DNA of 64,000 bases, taken from Candidatus Thiothrix anitrata. GTDB lineage: Bacteria > Pseudomonadota > Gammaproteobacteria > Thiotrichales > Thiotrichaceae. The notes beneath the pieces are model-generated. The model was not told the DNA's origin and searched no databases. It worked only from the letters and a program-made list of their open reading frames with translations. Shown piece by piece: positions 51,489 through 60,468 of this stretch; position 1 is the stretch's first letter, and every line of letters begins with the position of its first letter. The position numbers and the translations under genes were made by a program. The DNA is taken from assembly GCF_017901155.1 (NCBI RefSeq), contig NZ_CP072800.1, forward strand, positions 3,251,283 to 3,315,282, in the 5' to 3' direction.

Positions 51489-51938
51489 TCAAGCAACTTT
51501 TAATGAGTTTGAGAAAATCGCTTTATGTACATCACCAAGACTAATAATCCCTACTAACTTCTTACCATCCACCACCGGAATACGGCGGATTTTCTGCACG
51601 CACATCATAGAAACAGCTTTCATAACGGGCATTTCTGGAGTTGCAGAAGCCACCACTCGACTCATAATGTCACCCACTTTTAATGACAGTGCATCTGCAT
51701 AGTCTTTTTCCATACGCTCAAAATCGGGCACACCCTCTTCTTTAGCGACTTCAGCAATATCAGGGAACATTTTACGCAGGACATCTTTTTCAGACACAAC
51801 ACCGACGACATTGCTATCAGCATCAATAACGGGCAAGCCACTGATCCGATTGAAAAACATCACTTCAACGACACCACGCACTGGCGTATCAACTTGAGCT
51901 GTTTTGACGTTGGTATTCATAATGTCTTTAACTTTCAT
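51489..51938 (-). CDS. CBS-domain protein
   Basis: A 149-residue protein made of two CBS domains (KDIMNTNVKTAQVDTPV and GDIMSRVVASATPEMPV start each), with nucleotide-binding-type glycines in VVGVVSEKDVL and LVGIISLGDVH. It is cytoplasmic, with GAGGAGG before the start. CBS pairs usually sense adenine nucleotides; the partner is unknown. Confidence 0.9.
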   Translation of the reverse strand: MKVKDIMNTNVKTAQVDTPVRGVVEVMFFNRISGLPVIDADSNVVGVVSEKDVLRKMFPDIAEVAKEEGVPDFERMEKDYADALSLKVGDIMSRVVASATPEMPVMKAVSMMCVQKIRRIPVVDGKKLVGIISLGDVHKAIFSNSLKVA

Positions 51939-52081
51939 GCATCCTCCTCATTTAAAGATATTTATTCCTCCTCTGCGCGACACCTAAAATCAGAGTCGCA
52001 TGACCACACTTGCTAGGTAAGGCGATCATAGGAAGAACATACCACGAAAACACTGCAATGCCATATGGCTTTTAGGGTATT

Positions 52082-53500
52082 TTAAACCGTACTGTCATTT
52101 TGGCAGATAAAATGTATTGCACGCTCAATTCGCGCCAAACTACGCTCACGACCAATCAATTCCAGCGTAATGTCCAACGACGGTGAAGAAGCCCCTCCCG
52201 TCACTGCCACTCGTAATGGCGGCCCCACTTTGCCCAGTTTCAGACCTAAAGTCTCACAAGCGGCTTGAATCGCAGCATGAATTGCTTCGCCCTGCCATTC
52301 AGCTAAACCTTGCAGAGCCGTGTGTACCACCTGCAAGATGTCGGCGGTTTCCGGTTTAAACTGTTTTTGGACGGCAGTTGCGTCGTACTGGCTGAACTCT
52401 TCGTAGAAATAACGGCTGATCGCGACCATTTCCACCAAGGTTTTGGCGCGTTCACGTTGTGCGTTGATCACAGCAGTTAACGCAGGGCCAGTATCTGTGG
52501 CTAATTGCTGCGTGGTTAAATGCCATTGCAACTGTGAGGCGATTTCTTCAGCAGGCAAAGTTTTGATGTAGTGCTGATTTAACCACAGCAATTTGTCGGG
52601 GTTAAACGATGAGGGCGCACGATTGATGCCTTCAAGGGTGAAGTGTTCAATCATTTCTTCGCGCGAGAAAATTTCCTGGTCGCCGTGTGACCAACCCAAA
52701 CGCACCAAATAGTTAATCAGTGCTTGCGGCAAATAACCGTCGTCGCGATATTGCATAACGCCGACTGCGCCATGTCGTTTCGATAAACGTTGCCCATCCG
52801 CACCTAAAATCATGGGTACGTGTGCAAATTTTGGCGGTTCAAATCCCAAGGCACGCATAATATTGATCTGGCGCGGGGTATTGTTGATGTGGTCATCGCC
52901 ACGAATGACATGCGTAACCCGCATATCAATATCATCCACCACCACGGTCAAATTGTAGGTCGGTGTGCCGTCAGAACGCGCAATAATCAGGTCGTCTAAC
53001 TCGGTATTGCTGATGACAATCTTACCGCGCACTAAGTCGTCAATTTCGACCACCCCGGTTTGCGGATTGCGGAAACGAATGACCGGATCAATGCCAGCAG
53101 GTGGCGTTTCATCCTGACGTTCGCGCCACCGCCCGTCATAACGCGGCTTTTCTTTACGCGCCATTTGCTGTTCGCGCATTTGCTCCAGCTCTTCCTTGCT
53201 GCAATAGCAACGGTAGGCGTGCCCGCTATCCAGCAATTGCTGAATCACCGCTTTGTAACGATCAAAGCAATGGGTTTGGTAAAAAGGGCCTTCGTCATAG
53301 CCTAAATTGAGCCATTCCATCCCTTCCAGAATCGCATCCACCGACGCTTGGGTGGAACGTTCACGGTCGGTATCTTCAATACGCAAGATAAATGTGCCGC
53401 CCGTTTTACGCGCATACATCCAAGAGAACAGCGCGGTACGTGCGCCACCAATATGTAAATAACCGGTAGGGCTAGGGGCAAAACGGGTTCTGACGTTCAT
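52082..53500 (-). CDS. gltX: Glutamyl-tRNA synthetase
   Basis: A class I synthetase charging tRNA-Glu. The 472 residues have [20 protein letters not shown] (HIGH) and [11 protein letters not shown] (KMSKS-type), with a Cys-containing insert ([13 protein letters not shown]) typical of zinc-binding bacterial forms. The start is at [10 protein letters not shown]; the frame from 53572 would overlap pgpA. The tRNA-Glu genes lie 1 kb downstream. Confidence 0.97.
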   Translation of the reverse strand: MNVRTRFAPSPTGYLHIGGARTALFSWMYARKTGGTFILRIEDTDRERSTQASVDAILEGMEWLNLGYDEGPFYQTHCFDRYKAVIQQLLDSGHAYRCYCSKEELEQMREQQMARKEKPRYDGRWRERQDETPPAGIDPVIRFRNPQTGVVEIDDLVRGKIVISNTELDDLIIARSDGTPTYNLTVVVDDIDMRVTHVIRGDDHINNTPRQINIMRALGFEPPKFAHVPMILGADGQRLSKRHGAVGVMQYRDDGYLPQALINYLVRLGWSHGDQEIFSREEMIEHFTLEGINRAPSSFNPDKLLWLNQHYIKTLPAEEIASQLQWHLTTQQLATDTGPALTAVINAQRERAKTLVEMVAISRYFYEEFSQYDATAVQKQFKPETADILQVVHTALQGLAEWQGEAIHAAIQAACETLGLKLGKVGPPLRVAVTGGASSPSLDITLELIGRERSLARIERAIHFICQNDSTV

Positions 53501-53535
53501 GCAAATCCAATCAACAAAGGGTGAAAGCTTTAAGC

Positions 53536-54012
53536 CTAAACTACATACGCCACGGCCTGCAACACCAGCCATGCGTAAATGCCCGCTAAAATATCATCCA
53601 GCATAATACCTAAGCCACCGTGTAGCTGCCGATCCGCCACCCTGACCGGCCAAGGCTTCCAAATATCGAACAACCGAAACAACGCGAATCCCAACACAAT
53701 CCACGCCCAGCTTTGCGGAGCAGCAGTCATCGTGAGCAAAAAACCTGCGAATTCATCCCACACAATACCGCCGTGATCGTGTACACCTAAACGCCGTGAC
53801 GATTCCCCGCAAATCCAAATACCTGCCACCGAAATCAGCAACACTGCCAGCAGATAACCCGTCAAGGGCAAATTCATCAGCAATAAATACAATGGAATCG
53901 CTGCCAGCGTCCCCACCGTTCCCGGTGCTTTCGGCGATAAACCGCTGCCGAACCCAAATGCCAAAAAATGCACGGGTGAGGTTAATACTGTGCGAGCTAA
54001 ATGCTTGTCCAA
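53536..54012 (-). CDS. pgpA: Phosphatidylglycerophosphatase A
   Basis: An inner-membrane enzyme that dephosphorylates phosphatidylglycerol-phosphate. The 158 residues have [31 protein letters not shown] and [12 protein letters not shown], the conserved acidic motifs, plus four hydrophobic segments. The start is a TTG with AGGA close by; no better start exists. It is followed by gltX. Confidence 0.93.
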   Translation of the reverse strand: MDKHLARTVLTSPVHFLAFGFGSGLSPKAPGTVGTLAAIPLYLLLMNLPLTGYLLAVLLISVAGIWICGESSRRLGVHDHGGIVWDEFAGFLLTMTAAPQSWAWIVLGFALFRLFDIWKPWPVRVADRQLHGGLGIMLDDILAGIYAWLVLQAVAYVV

Positions 54013-54054
54013 AATCCTATTCCTGAATTAATGGTGACGATACGTTCATCCTAC

Positions 54055-54068
54055 TATAATTTGTACCA
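54055..54068 (+). promoter_or_regulatory. Perfect -10 box abutting a start codon (possible leaderless mRNA)
   Basis: TATAAT at 54055-54060 lies 7 bases before the ATG at 54068. With the usual -10 to +1 spacing, transcription would start at the A of the ATG. A TGAC core near 54034 may be the -35. There is no Shine-Dalgarno, which fits. Confidence 0.45.
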
Positions 54069-54475
54069 TGCAACACATTTTCACCTACGGCTCTTTAATG
54101 TTTGACCCCGTGTGGTCGCGGGTAGTTACCCATACCTACACCAGCAGTCGCGCCCGCTTACCCGGCTACCAGCGTTGCTGCGTCATCAACGAAACCTATC
54201 CGATAGCTATTCCAGCTTGCGATGCCCACATTGACGGCGTGCTGTATTGGAACGTGAATGCGCAAGATGTCACTCGTCTGGATACCTTTGAAGGTGACTA
54301 TTACCAGCGTATTCCCGTTAATATTGAGCTGACAAGCGGTGTTACTGTTGCTTGGGTTTATGCCTTAAATCCTGTTTATCAGCATATCGTGGACTATCGC
54401 CCGTGGAATGTTGAGCAATTTAGTCAAACGGGAATGACGCAGTTTTTGCAGCGTTATCAAGGCTTTCTTACCTAG
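54068..54475 (+). CDS. Gamma-glutamylcyclotransferase-like (GGCT/AIG2) protein
   Basis: A 135-residue BtrG/GGCT-fold protein: FTYGSLMFDPVW (substrate loop YGSL) and catalytic Glu in LDTFEGDYYQRIPV. The family acts on gamma-glutamyl-amino acids or related amides; the exact substrate is unknown. No Shine-Dalgarno; probably leaderless. Confidence 0.85.
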   Translation: MQHIFTYGSLMFDPVWSRVVTHTYTSSRARLPGYQRCCVINETYPIAIPACDAHIDGVLYWNVNAQDVTRLDTFEGDYYQRIPVNIELTSGVTVAWVYALNPVYQHIVDYRPWNVEQFSQTGMTQFLQRYQGFLT

Positions 54476-54490
54476 TTGAAACCCTAGTTT

Positions 54491-54549
54491 TTGCACGTCT
54501 ATTACGCCCAAACTTATACAAGCTTTATAGTTTGGTTGTCATTGTACAA
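54491..54549 (+). promoter_or_regulatory. Promoter/operator region of the MerR-photolyase unit
   Basis: A possible promoter: TTGCAC (54491-54496), 18 bp, TATACA (54515-54520). The -10 lies in the near-palindrome CTTATACAAG (54513-54522). The perfect palindrome TTGTACAA follows at 54542-54549, centre 28 bp away. TGTACA-type sites are known operators of CarH/LitR-class MerR regulators, so autoregulation is plausible. Confidence 0.35.
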
Positions 54550-54565
54550 AGCGACTACGGAATCC

Positions 54566-55480
54566 ATGAGAACCAAACCATCCACCGAATTGACTGATGC
54601 TGCCGCGCTGTTTCCCATTGGGACAGTTTCTGAACAAACCGGCGTAAATAGCGTCACGTTACGGGCATGGGAACGGCGTTACGGCCTGTTAAAACCGCAC
54701 CGCACCCCGAAAGGTCATCGTTTGTACAGTGAACACGACGTAGAACGCGTAAAACAGGTGTTGATGCTGTTAGAACAAGGTATTCCGGTAAGCAGAGTGC
54801 GTGATGTCTTGGATAATCGAGTTACGCCACCGACATTGCGCCTTGCCAGTAGCGTAGAAACCGATGATCCTTGGCGATATTATCGTCAACACATGGTGCG
54901 TTTTATTCACCACATGGACTCCCGCCTGCTGGAACAAATCTTTAATGAAGCGGTGTCGTTGTATTCGCTGGAGTTAGTGGCAAAAAAACTGTTACAACCC
55001 CTGTACCATGATCTCGCGCAACAACAACAATGGTTAAGCGCGACTACCGCAGATTACGCGTTCTTCCATGAATTTTTGTGCGCCCGTCTAAGTTCGCGTT
55101 ACCTGCAACACAATAGCCGTGCGAATGGCAAACGCTTGTTGCTGGTGAATACTCAAGCCACCACCAAACACGTTGAAACCTTGTTTCTGGCAAATACGTT
55201 AAGTCAGCACGGTTACTCGGTGAGCTTATTAAGCCACCACATTACGCTGGATCATTTACCGCTGGTATTGGAGCGCACTACATTTAATGCGCTGTTGGTG
55301 CTGGGGGATGCGGTCAATCTGGCGCAATTGCAGGCATTAATCACGCTGTATCACCTCCCCACCTTTGTTAGCGGTTCTGTCATACCCCCTGATGCAGGCA
55401 ACGCACTGCATACTTTACCCAGTGAATTGGCAGACGTTTCGCAAGCGTTGGATCTAGTGCTGGAAACTGCCCACACATGA
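54566..55480 (+). CDS. MerR-family regulator with cobalamin-binding-like domain (CarH/LitR type)
   Basis: A 304-residue regulator. The N-terminal MerR helix-turn-helix has TLRAWERRYGLLKPHRTPKGHRLYSEHDVE; a four-helix bundle and a Rossmann-like domain (GKRLLLVNTQATTKHVETLFLANTLSQHGYSV) follow as in B12 photoreceptor CarH. The usual E/DxHxxG reads TKHVET: the axial His is kept, but the acidic and Gly positions are lost. The helix-bundle Trp...EH motif reads FFHEF. Cobalamin binding is therefore doubtful. It overlaps phr by four bases; start at MRTKPSTEL. Confidence 0.85.
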   Translation: MRTKPSTELTDAAALFPIGTVSEQTGVNSVTLRAWERRYGLLKPHRTPKGHRLYSEHDVERVKQVLMLLEQGIPVSRVRDVLDNRVTPPTLRLASSVETDDPWRYYRQHMVRFIHHMDSRLLEQIFNEAVSLYSLELVAKKLLQPLYHDLAQQQQWLSATTADYAFFHEFLCARLSSRYLQHNSRANGKRLLLVNTQATTKHVETLFLANTLSQHGYSVSLLSHHITLDHLPLVLERTTFNALLVLGDAVNLAQLQALITLYHLPTFVSGSVIPPDAGNALHTLPSELADVSQALDLVLETAHT

Positions 55481-56886
55481 CGACATTGGTGTGGTTACGC
55501 CAAGATTTACGCCTGGTGGATAACCCCGCGCTGTATCACGCCTGCCGTAGCGATGAGTCGGTAGTAGTGGTCTTTATTGACGACCCTACCCCGGCCAGCA
55601 CCACCCAATTAGGGGCAGCCAGCCGCGTGTGGTTGCATCACAGTTTGCTGGCGTTGGATGGCGCGTTACGCAGCTTCGGCAATCGTTTAATCGTGCGCCA
55701 AGGTGAAGCATTAAGCACTTTGCAGGCGTTATTGGCGGAAACCGGGGCAACCCGCGTGTTTTGGAATCGTGTGTACGAACCCGCCAGTCTGGCGCGTGAT
55801 AAACACCTGAAACAAACCTTGAAAGCACTGTGCGAAGTACACAGTTACAACGCCAGTTTGCTGCAAGAACCGTGGGACGTGTTGAAAGCCGACACAACCC
55901 CTTACAAAGTATTCACTCCGTTTTGGAAAGCCGCACTCAAAATCGGCGTGGTGCAACCGCCATTGCCATTACCCGCACGCATTCCCGCACCCGCCGTATT
56001 GCCCGTCAGTTTGAGCATAACCGATTTGGGATTATTGCCGGAGATTCGCTGGGATGTGCCAATGATGGCGCATTGGGAAGTGGGCGAAACTGCCGCAATG
56101 CACAAACTTCAGCAGTTTTTGACGCAACATGCAGCGGATTACAAAACCGCACGCAATATCCCCGCGCAACCCGGCACGGCGCGGTTATCGCCGCATTTGC
56201 ATTTTGGGGAAATCAGCCCGCGCCAAGCGGTGTATCTTGCCGAACATTACCTCGCGGAAAATCCGCACACGGAAGCGGGAGTGCGCCATTTTATCCAAGA
56301 AATCGGTTGGCGCGAGTTTTCCTATCACTTGCTTTACCACTTTCCGCATACCGTGGATCGCCCGTTGGATGTGCGTTTCGAGCGGTTTGCGTGGGCGGAT
56401 AACTACGCCGACATCTTGCAACGTTGGCAACACGGCAAAACCGGCTTTCCGATTGTCGATGCGGGAATGCGCGAACTGTGGCACACCGGCTGGATGCATA
56501 ACCGGGTGCGGATGATCGTCGCCTCGTTGCTTACCAAAAACTTACTCGTACCTTGGCAAGCGGGCGAAAACTGGTTTCGTGATACTTTGGTGGATGCCGA
56601 TTTAGCCAGCAACGTGTTCGGGTGGCAATGGACAGCCGGATGCGGCGCGGATGCAGCACCCTATTTCCGCATTTTCAACCCGATTTTGCAAAGCCAGAAA
56701 TTCGACCCGGAAGGTGAATACATTCGCCGCTGGGTTCCTGAACTGGCGCAGCGGGATAACAAACTGATCCATTTACCGCGTGAATTGGGTGATGGGTTAA
56801 AGGATTACCCCTTGCCGCTGGTGGATTTGGGGAAAAGTCGCGAACGGGCGTTGGGATTGTTTGCAAGGTATTTGACGGGAGTTTGA
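55477..56886 (+). CDS. phrB: Deoxyribodipyrimidine photolyase
   Basis: A light-driven, FAD-dependent repair enzyme for UV-induced cyclobutane dimers. The 469 residues have the N-terminal antenna domain (TTLVWLRQDLRLVDNPAL) and FAD/DNA-binding region (GKTGFPIVDAGMRELWHTGWMHNRVRM, WQWTAGCGADAAPYFRIFNP). Photolyase next to a CarH/LitR-like regulator is a known light-response arrangement. Confidence 0.95.
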   Translation: MTTLVWLRQDLRLVDNPALYHACRSDESVVVVFIDDPTPASTTQLGAASRVWLHHSLLALDGALRSFGNRLIVRQGEALSTLQALLAETGATRVFWNRVYEPASLARDKHLKQTLKALCEVHSYNASLLQEPWDVLKADTTPYKVFTPFWKAALKIGVVQPPLPLPARIPAPAVLPVSLSITDLGLLPEIRWDVPMMAHWEVGETAAMHKLQQFLTQHAADYKTARNIPAQPGTARLSPHLHFGEISPRQAVYLAEHYLAENPHTEAGVRHFIQEIGWREFSYHLLYHFPHTVDRPLDVRFERFAWADNYADILQRWQHGKTGFPIVDAGMRELWHTGWMHNRVRMIVASLLTKNLLVPWQAGENWFRDTLVDADLASNVFGWQWTAGCGADAAPYFRIFNPILQSQKFDPEGEYIRRWVPELAQRDNKLIHLPRELGDGLKDYPLPLVDLGKSRERALGLFARYLTGV

Positions 56887-56965
56887 CATTCCAGCACGCC
56901 ATACTGACGATCGCCTCCGCTTCGGTATATGATGAGCCTTTCCACCAACACCAAAACTATTTCGT

Positions 56966-58540
56966 ATGGCTACCACCAACACACTGTCTGACCCTGCTAT
57001 CCAGCTTCAACTCCGCCAAGCCAAAATGGATGACATTCCCCAAATTGCTTCATTATCCGAACGTGCTTACGCAGGCACGGGGATGTACGGCTATTCGGAA
57101 CCCGTCTTGATCGGGCAGCAAAACCACTTCCCCGACGGGCAATTTGTGGTTATCGCAGGCGATAAAGTCGTCGGTTACTGCGCCACCCTACGTATCAGCG
57201 AAAAACGCGCTTTCAAGCAACACAATTGGGGTGAAATCACCGGCAACGGCTATATCGCAACTCACGACCCCCACGGCGAATGGCTTTACGGCATGGAAGT
57301 CTGCGTCGACCCCGACTACCGAGGCTATCGCATCGGGCAACGGCTCTACAACGCCCGCAAACGCTTGGCGCAAGACCTTAATTTGAAAGGCATTGTCTTC
57401 GCCGGGCGTTTGCCAACGCTGTCGACCCGCATTAAGCGTTACGGCACGGTTGAAGCTTACATTGAAGCGGTAAAGAAAAAAGAACAGCGTGACCCTGTGC
57501 TATCGTTCCAACTACGCAACGATTTTGAATGCATCGGCGTGATTCCGCATTATCTGGATGCGGATCACCAATCGCTAGGCTACGGTGTCCACATGATGTG
57601 GCGCAACCCCAAAGTGCCGCAAGATGTCAGCCAAGGCAAACAAAAAACCTACGGCGGTCGTCAACCCGATAGCGTGCGTGTCGGCACGGTGCAATACCAG
57701 CAACGCAAAGTGCAATCGTTCGAGGAATTCATGGAAGCCGTTGCCTACTTCGTTGACGTGGTAGCCGATTACAAGGGCGATTTCGTGGTGTTCCCCGAAC
57801 TGTTCACCCTGCAATTATTGTCAATGGAATCACAGCAATTAAGCCCCGTGGAAGCCATTGAAGCCCTCACCAAATACACCCCGCAATTTCGCACCGCTAT
57901 GCGTGACTTGGCACTGCGTTACAATATCAACATTATTGGCGGCTCTCACCCGACGCGGATGCCGAATGGGCGGGTAGAAAACATTTGCTACATTTTCCTG
58001 CGTGATGGCACGGTACACGAACAAGCCAAAATCCAACCCACGCCCAATGAAGCGTATTGGTGGAATATCGAAGGCGGCAGTGAGCTGGATGTCATTCAAA
58101 CGGATTGCGGCCCCATCGGGGTACTGATTTGCTACGATTCGGAATTTCCCGAACTGGCACGCCACCTCACCGATCAGGGCGCACAAATTTTGTTTGTGCC
58201 ATTTTGCACCGATGAACGCCAAGGCTACTTGCGAGTGCGTTATTGCTGTCAGGCACGCGCCGTCGAAAATCAGATTTACGTGGTGATGTCCGGCAACTGT
58301 GGCAACCTGCCCAATGTCGCCAATATGGATATTCAATACGCACAAAGCTGTATTCTCACCCCGTGCGACCTGCCATTTGCACGTGACGGTATCGCCGCCG
58401 ACACCACTCCCAACACCGAAATGGTCGCAATGGCTGATCTGCGCCCCGAATTGTTAATGACTGCCCGCAACAGTGGCTCGGTGCAAAACCTGCGCGACCG
58501 CCGCCATGACTTGTACCACGTGCGCTGGAAGGGCAAATAG
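56966..58540 (+). CDS. Fusion of GNAT acetyltransferase and nitrilase-family hydrolase
   Basis: A 524-residue two-domain protein. Residues ~10-200 are a GNAT domain (EVCVDPDYRGYRIGQRLYNARKRLA). Residues ~235-515 are a carbon-nitrogen hydrolase with the catalytic triad Glu in VVFPELFTL, Lys in EQAKIQPTPNE and Cys in GVLICYDSEFPEL. The fusion is found in several proteobacteria; the physiological substrate is not known. Monocistronic. Confidence 0.92.
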   Translation: MATTNTLSDPAIQLQLRQAKMDDIPQIASLSERAYAGTGMYGYSEPVLIGQQNHFPDGQFVVIAGDKVVGYCATLRISEKRAFKQHNWGEITGNGYIATHDPHGEWLYGMEVCVDPDYRGYRIGQRLYNARKRLAQDLNLKGIVFAGRLPTLSTRIKRYGTVEAYIEAVKKKEQRDPVLSFQLRNDFECIGVIPHYLDADHQSLGYGVHMMWRNPKVPQDVSQGKQKTYGGRQPDSVRVGTVQYQQRKVQSFEEFMEAVAYFVDVVADYKGDFVVFPELFTLQLLSMESQQLSPVEAIEALTKYTPQFRTAMRDLALRYNINIIGGSHPTRMPNGRVENICYIFLRDGTVHEQAKIQPTPNEAYWWNIEGGSELDVIQTDCGPIGVLICYDSEFPELARHLTDQGAQILFVPFCTDERQGYLRVRYCCQARAVENQIYVVMSGNCGNLPNVANMDIQYAQSCILTPCDLPFARDGIAADTTPNTEMVAMADLRPELLMTARNSGSVQNLRDRRHDLYHVRWKGK

Positions 58541-58556
58541 CCTAACGGCACACCAC

Positions 58557-58640
58557 GACGAGACTTTTGTTGACGTTTTGCCAGCCGGAGCCTTGAGCGC
58601 GGATGGCTTGAAAGTCGAGTTCTTCGGGCGGGATGATCAT
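58557..58640 (-). pseudogene. Truncated arfB remnant (first ~28 codons)
   Basis: Minus-strand sequence from ATG 58640 reads MIIPPEELDFQAIRAQGSGW then QNVNK, nearly the N-terminus of intact arfB at 60455 (MNIPLEELDFQAIRAQGSGG). The GGQ release motif is changed to GWQ, and similarity ends after 28 codons, after which the frame is unrelated. Its ATG overlaps the stop of the ATPase gene (ATGA). It is a partial duplication, not a working gene. Confidence 0.85.
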
Positions 58641-59908
58641 GCTAGCGAAATCCTCTGAGCACTGTGATCCGGTGACCGCCAAAGCCAGTCGATAGGCACA
58701 GCAAAACAGTTTTTCTGTGCCAATGGCAAACAGTTATTCCCGCAATAAAACAACACACCGCCTTGGAAATCATCGCCACTTTGCGCCGCTAACTGCGCTA
58801 AACCTGCCCCATCTTTACCTTGAATACTCGCGGCCTTTTTGACTTCAACACCCCAGACTTTCCTACCCTGTTCAATCACCAGATCAACCTCAAATTGACC
58901 CTTATCGCGGTAATGGCTAAAGCGTATTTCATCTTCCAACCAGCCTGCTTGCGCGATGAGCTGCTGCACCACAAAGCTTTCCAGCAATGCACCGAAGTTC
59001 ACTTTATAATCAAGCCAGTCAGCCGTTTTGAAACCATTCAGAGTGGTTGCCAACCCGCTATCCACCCAATGAATTTTGGGTGACTTGATCAAACGTTTCG
59101 CTTGATTGCGATGCCATGCGGGTAAACGCTGTACCAAAAACAGCCGCTCCAGCACACTAAGGTATTTATCAGCGGTTTCACGGCTAATATCTAGCTCATT
59201 TGACAAACTACTCACATTCAATAGTGTCGCCGTGCGGTATGCCAAAATCTGCGCAATCCGCAGCATTTCGTCTTCATCACGGATAGCCGCAACATCTTTC
59301 ACATCACGCTGAATAATCGCTTTTAAATATTGCTGATGCCATTGACGCGCCCGCACCTCAGTCCGTGTATTGGGTTCAGGGTAGCCACCAGAACACACCG
59401 CTTCGGCAACCCCACTAATCGCAGTCTGCTCACCGATAATTCGTGCGCTCAACGGCTCACTTAACAACCGTGCCAAAAAACTATCGGAGTTATGCTGCTT
59501 TTCCTGTTCCGTTAGCGGATGTAGATTCAGTATTTCTACCCTACCTGCCAGCGATTCCTGCACACGCGGTAACAACAGTAAATTGGCTGAACCTGTCAAC
59601 AAAAAACGTCCCGGTGTGCGCTGGCGGTCAACGCTTGCTTTAATAGCAGGCATCAACTCCGGGATGCGCTGAATCTCATCCAAAATAACCTTCTCCGGCA
59701 AGCCCTGCACAAAACCAGTCGGGTCTTGGCGGGCTGCCGTCAATAGAGCGTTATCGTCAAAGTTGAGGTAAGTTCTGTACCCATCCAGTTGCTGCGCCAA
59801 CGTTGTCTTGCCGCACTGACGCGCCCCCAACAGACACACAACGGGCGTATCACTGAGTGCAATCTGTACTTTTTTCTTGAGATAACGGGGGTGAAGTTGT
59901 CCAGACAT
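58637..59908 (-). CDS. AAA+ ATPase with DUF4143 domain
   Basis: A 423-residue protein of the common bacterial ATPase/DUF4143 group: Walker A LLGARQCGKTTLAQQL (about 29-44), Walker B EKVILDEIQRIPELMP, sensor LTGSANLLL, then DUF4143 with a nuclease-like tail (DKGQFEVDLVIEQGRKVWGVEVKKAA, resembling a PD-(D/E)xK core). The role is unproven; members are frequently mobile and patchily distributed. It lies between an arfB scrap and intact arfB, which suggests insertion or duplication at arfB. Two copies of CGTCTAATTGCT lie upstream. Confidence 0.88.
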   Translation of the reverse strand: MSGQLHPRYLKKKVQIALSDTPVVCLLGARQCGKTTLAQQLDGYRTYLNFDDNALLTAARQDPTGFVQGLPEKVILDEIQRIPELMPAIKASVDRQRTPGRFLLTGSANLLLLPRVQESLAGRVEILNLHPLTEQEKQHNSDSFLARLLSEPLSARIIGEQTAISGVAEAVCSGGYPEPNTRTEVRARQWHQQYLKAIIQRDVKDVAAIRDEDEMLRIAQILAYRTATLLNVSSLSNELDISRETADKYLSVLERLFLVQRLPAWHRNQAKRLIKSPKIHWVDSGLATTLNGFKTADWLDYKVNFGALLESFVVQQLIAQAGWLEDEIRFSHYRDKGQFEVDLVIEQGRKVWGVEVKKAASIQGKDGAGLAQLAAQSGDDFQGGVLFYCGNNCLPLAQKNCFAVPIDWLWRSPDHSAQRISLA

Positions 59909-59935
59909 GGGGCGACCAATTGCTTGCTAAAGTTT

Positions 59936-59970
59936 CGTCTAATTGCTGGTTACTTTAACGTCTAATTGCT
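59936..59970 (-). repeat. Direct repeat CGTCTAATTGCT upstream of the DUF4143 ATPase
   Basis: Two exact 12-base copies at 59936-59947 and 59959-59970, 23 bp apart, lie 28-62 bp before the start codon of the ATPase (minus strand). The spacing of about two helical turns fits a regulator-binding site; this is inference. Confidence 0.45.
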
Positions 59971-60062
59971 TATTAGTAAAGATTAAAGGCTCAATATGGC
60001 TTTCGGGTATTGATGGAAACTCAACCTAAGATTATGCAGTAGTCAACCCCCACACAACATTG

Positions 60063-60455
60063 CTAATAATCGACTTTTTTACGCCCCGATTTAATATCGC
60101 TGTGCTTTTTCTTGCTGTCGAGCCGCTTGAGCCGTGAGCTAAACGTCGGGCGCGTGGCTTTGCGCTTCTTTTGCACTTTGGTCGCGTCCGCTATCAATTG
60201 TTGCAAGCGTTCGAGTGCGTCCGCCCGGTTTTTTTCCTGACTGTTGTGGGTTTGCGCCTTGATAACCACCACACCATCGCCGGAAATGCGCTGATCAGCG
60301 TAGCTCAACAGCTTTTCTTTCCAGCTATCCGGCAATGATGAAGCGCGGATGTCAAAGCGCAGGTGAATCGCCGTCGAGACTTTATTGACGTTTTGCCCGC
60401 CGGAGCCTTGGGCGCGGATGGCTTGAAAGTCGAGTTCTTCGAGTGGGATATTCAT
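60063..60455 (-). CDS. arfB: Alternative ribosome-rescue hydrolase ArfB
   Basis: ArfB frees stalled ribosomes by hydrolysing peptidyl-tRNA. The 130 residues start MNIPLEELDFQAIRAQGSGGQNVNK, with the catalytic GGQ, and end in the basic tail (KKHSDIKSGRKKVDY) that enters the mRNA channel. The longer frame to 60776 overlaps the mutarotase and is rejected. Confidence 0.95.
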   Translation of the reverse strand: MNIPLEELDFQAIRAQGSGGQNVNKVSTAIHLRFDIRASSLPDSWKEKLLSYADQRISGDGVVVIKAQTHNSQEKNRADALERLQQLIADATKVQKKRKATRPTFSSRLKRLDSKKKHSDIKSGRKKVDY

Positions 60456-60468
60456 GCTAAAACCTAAA

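Noticed and set aside
58473-58658. Plus-strand 61-codon frame after the GNAT/nitrilase gene
   Set aside because: It overlaps the end of that gene and the arfB remnant in antisense; no independent support.
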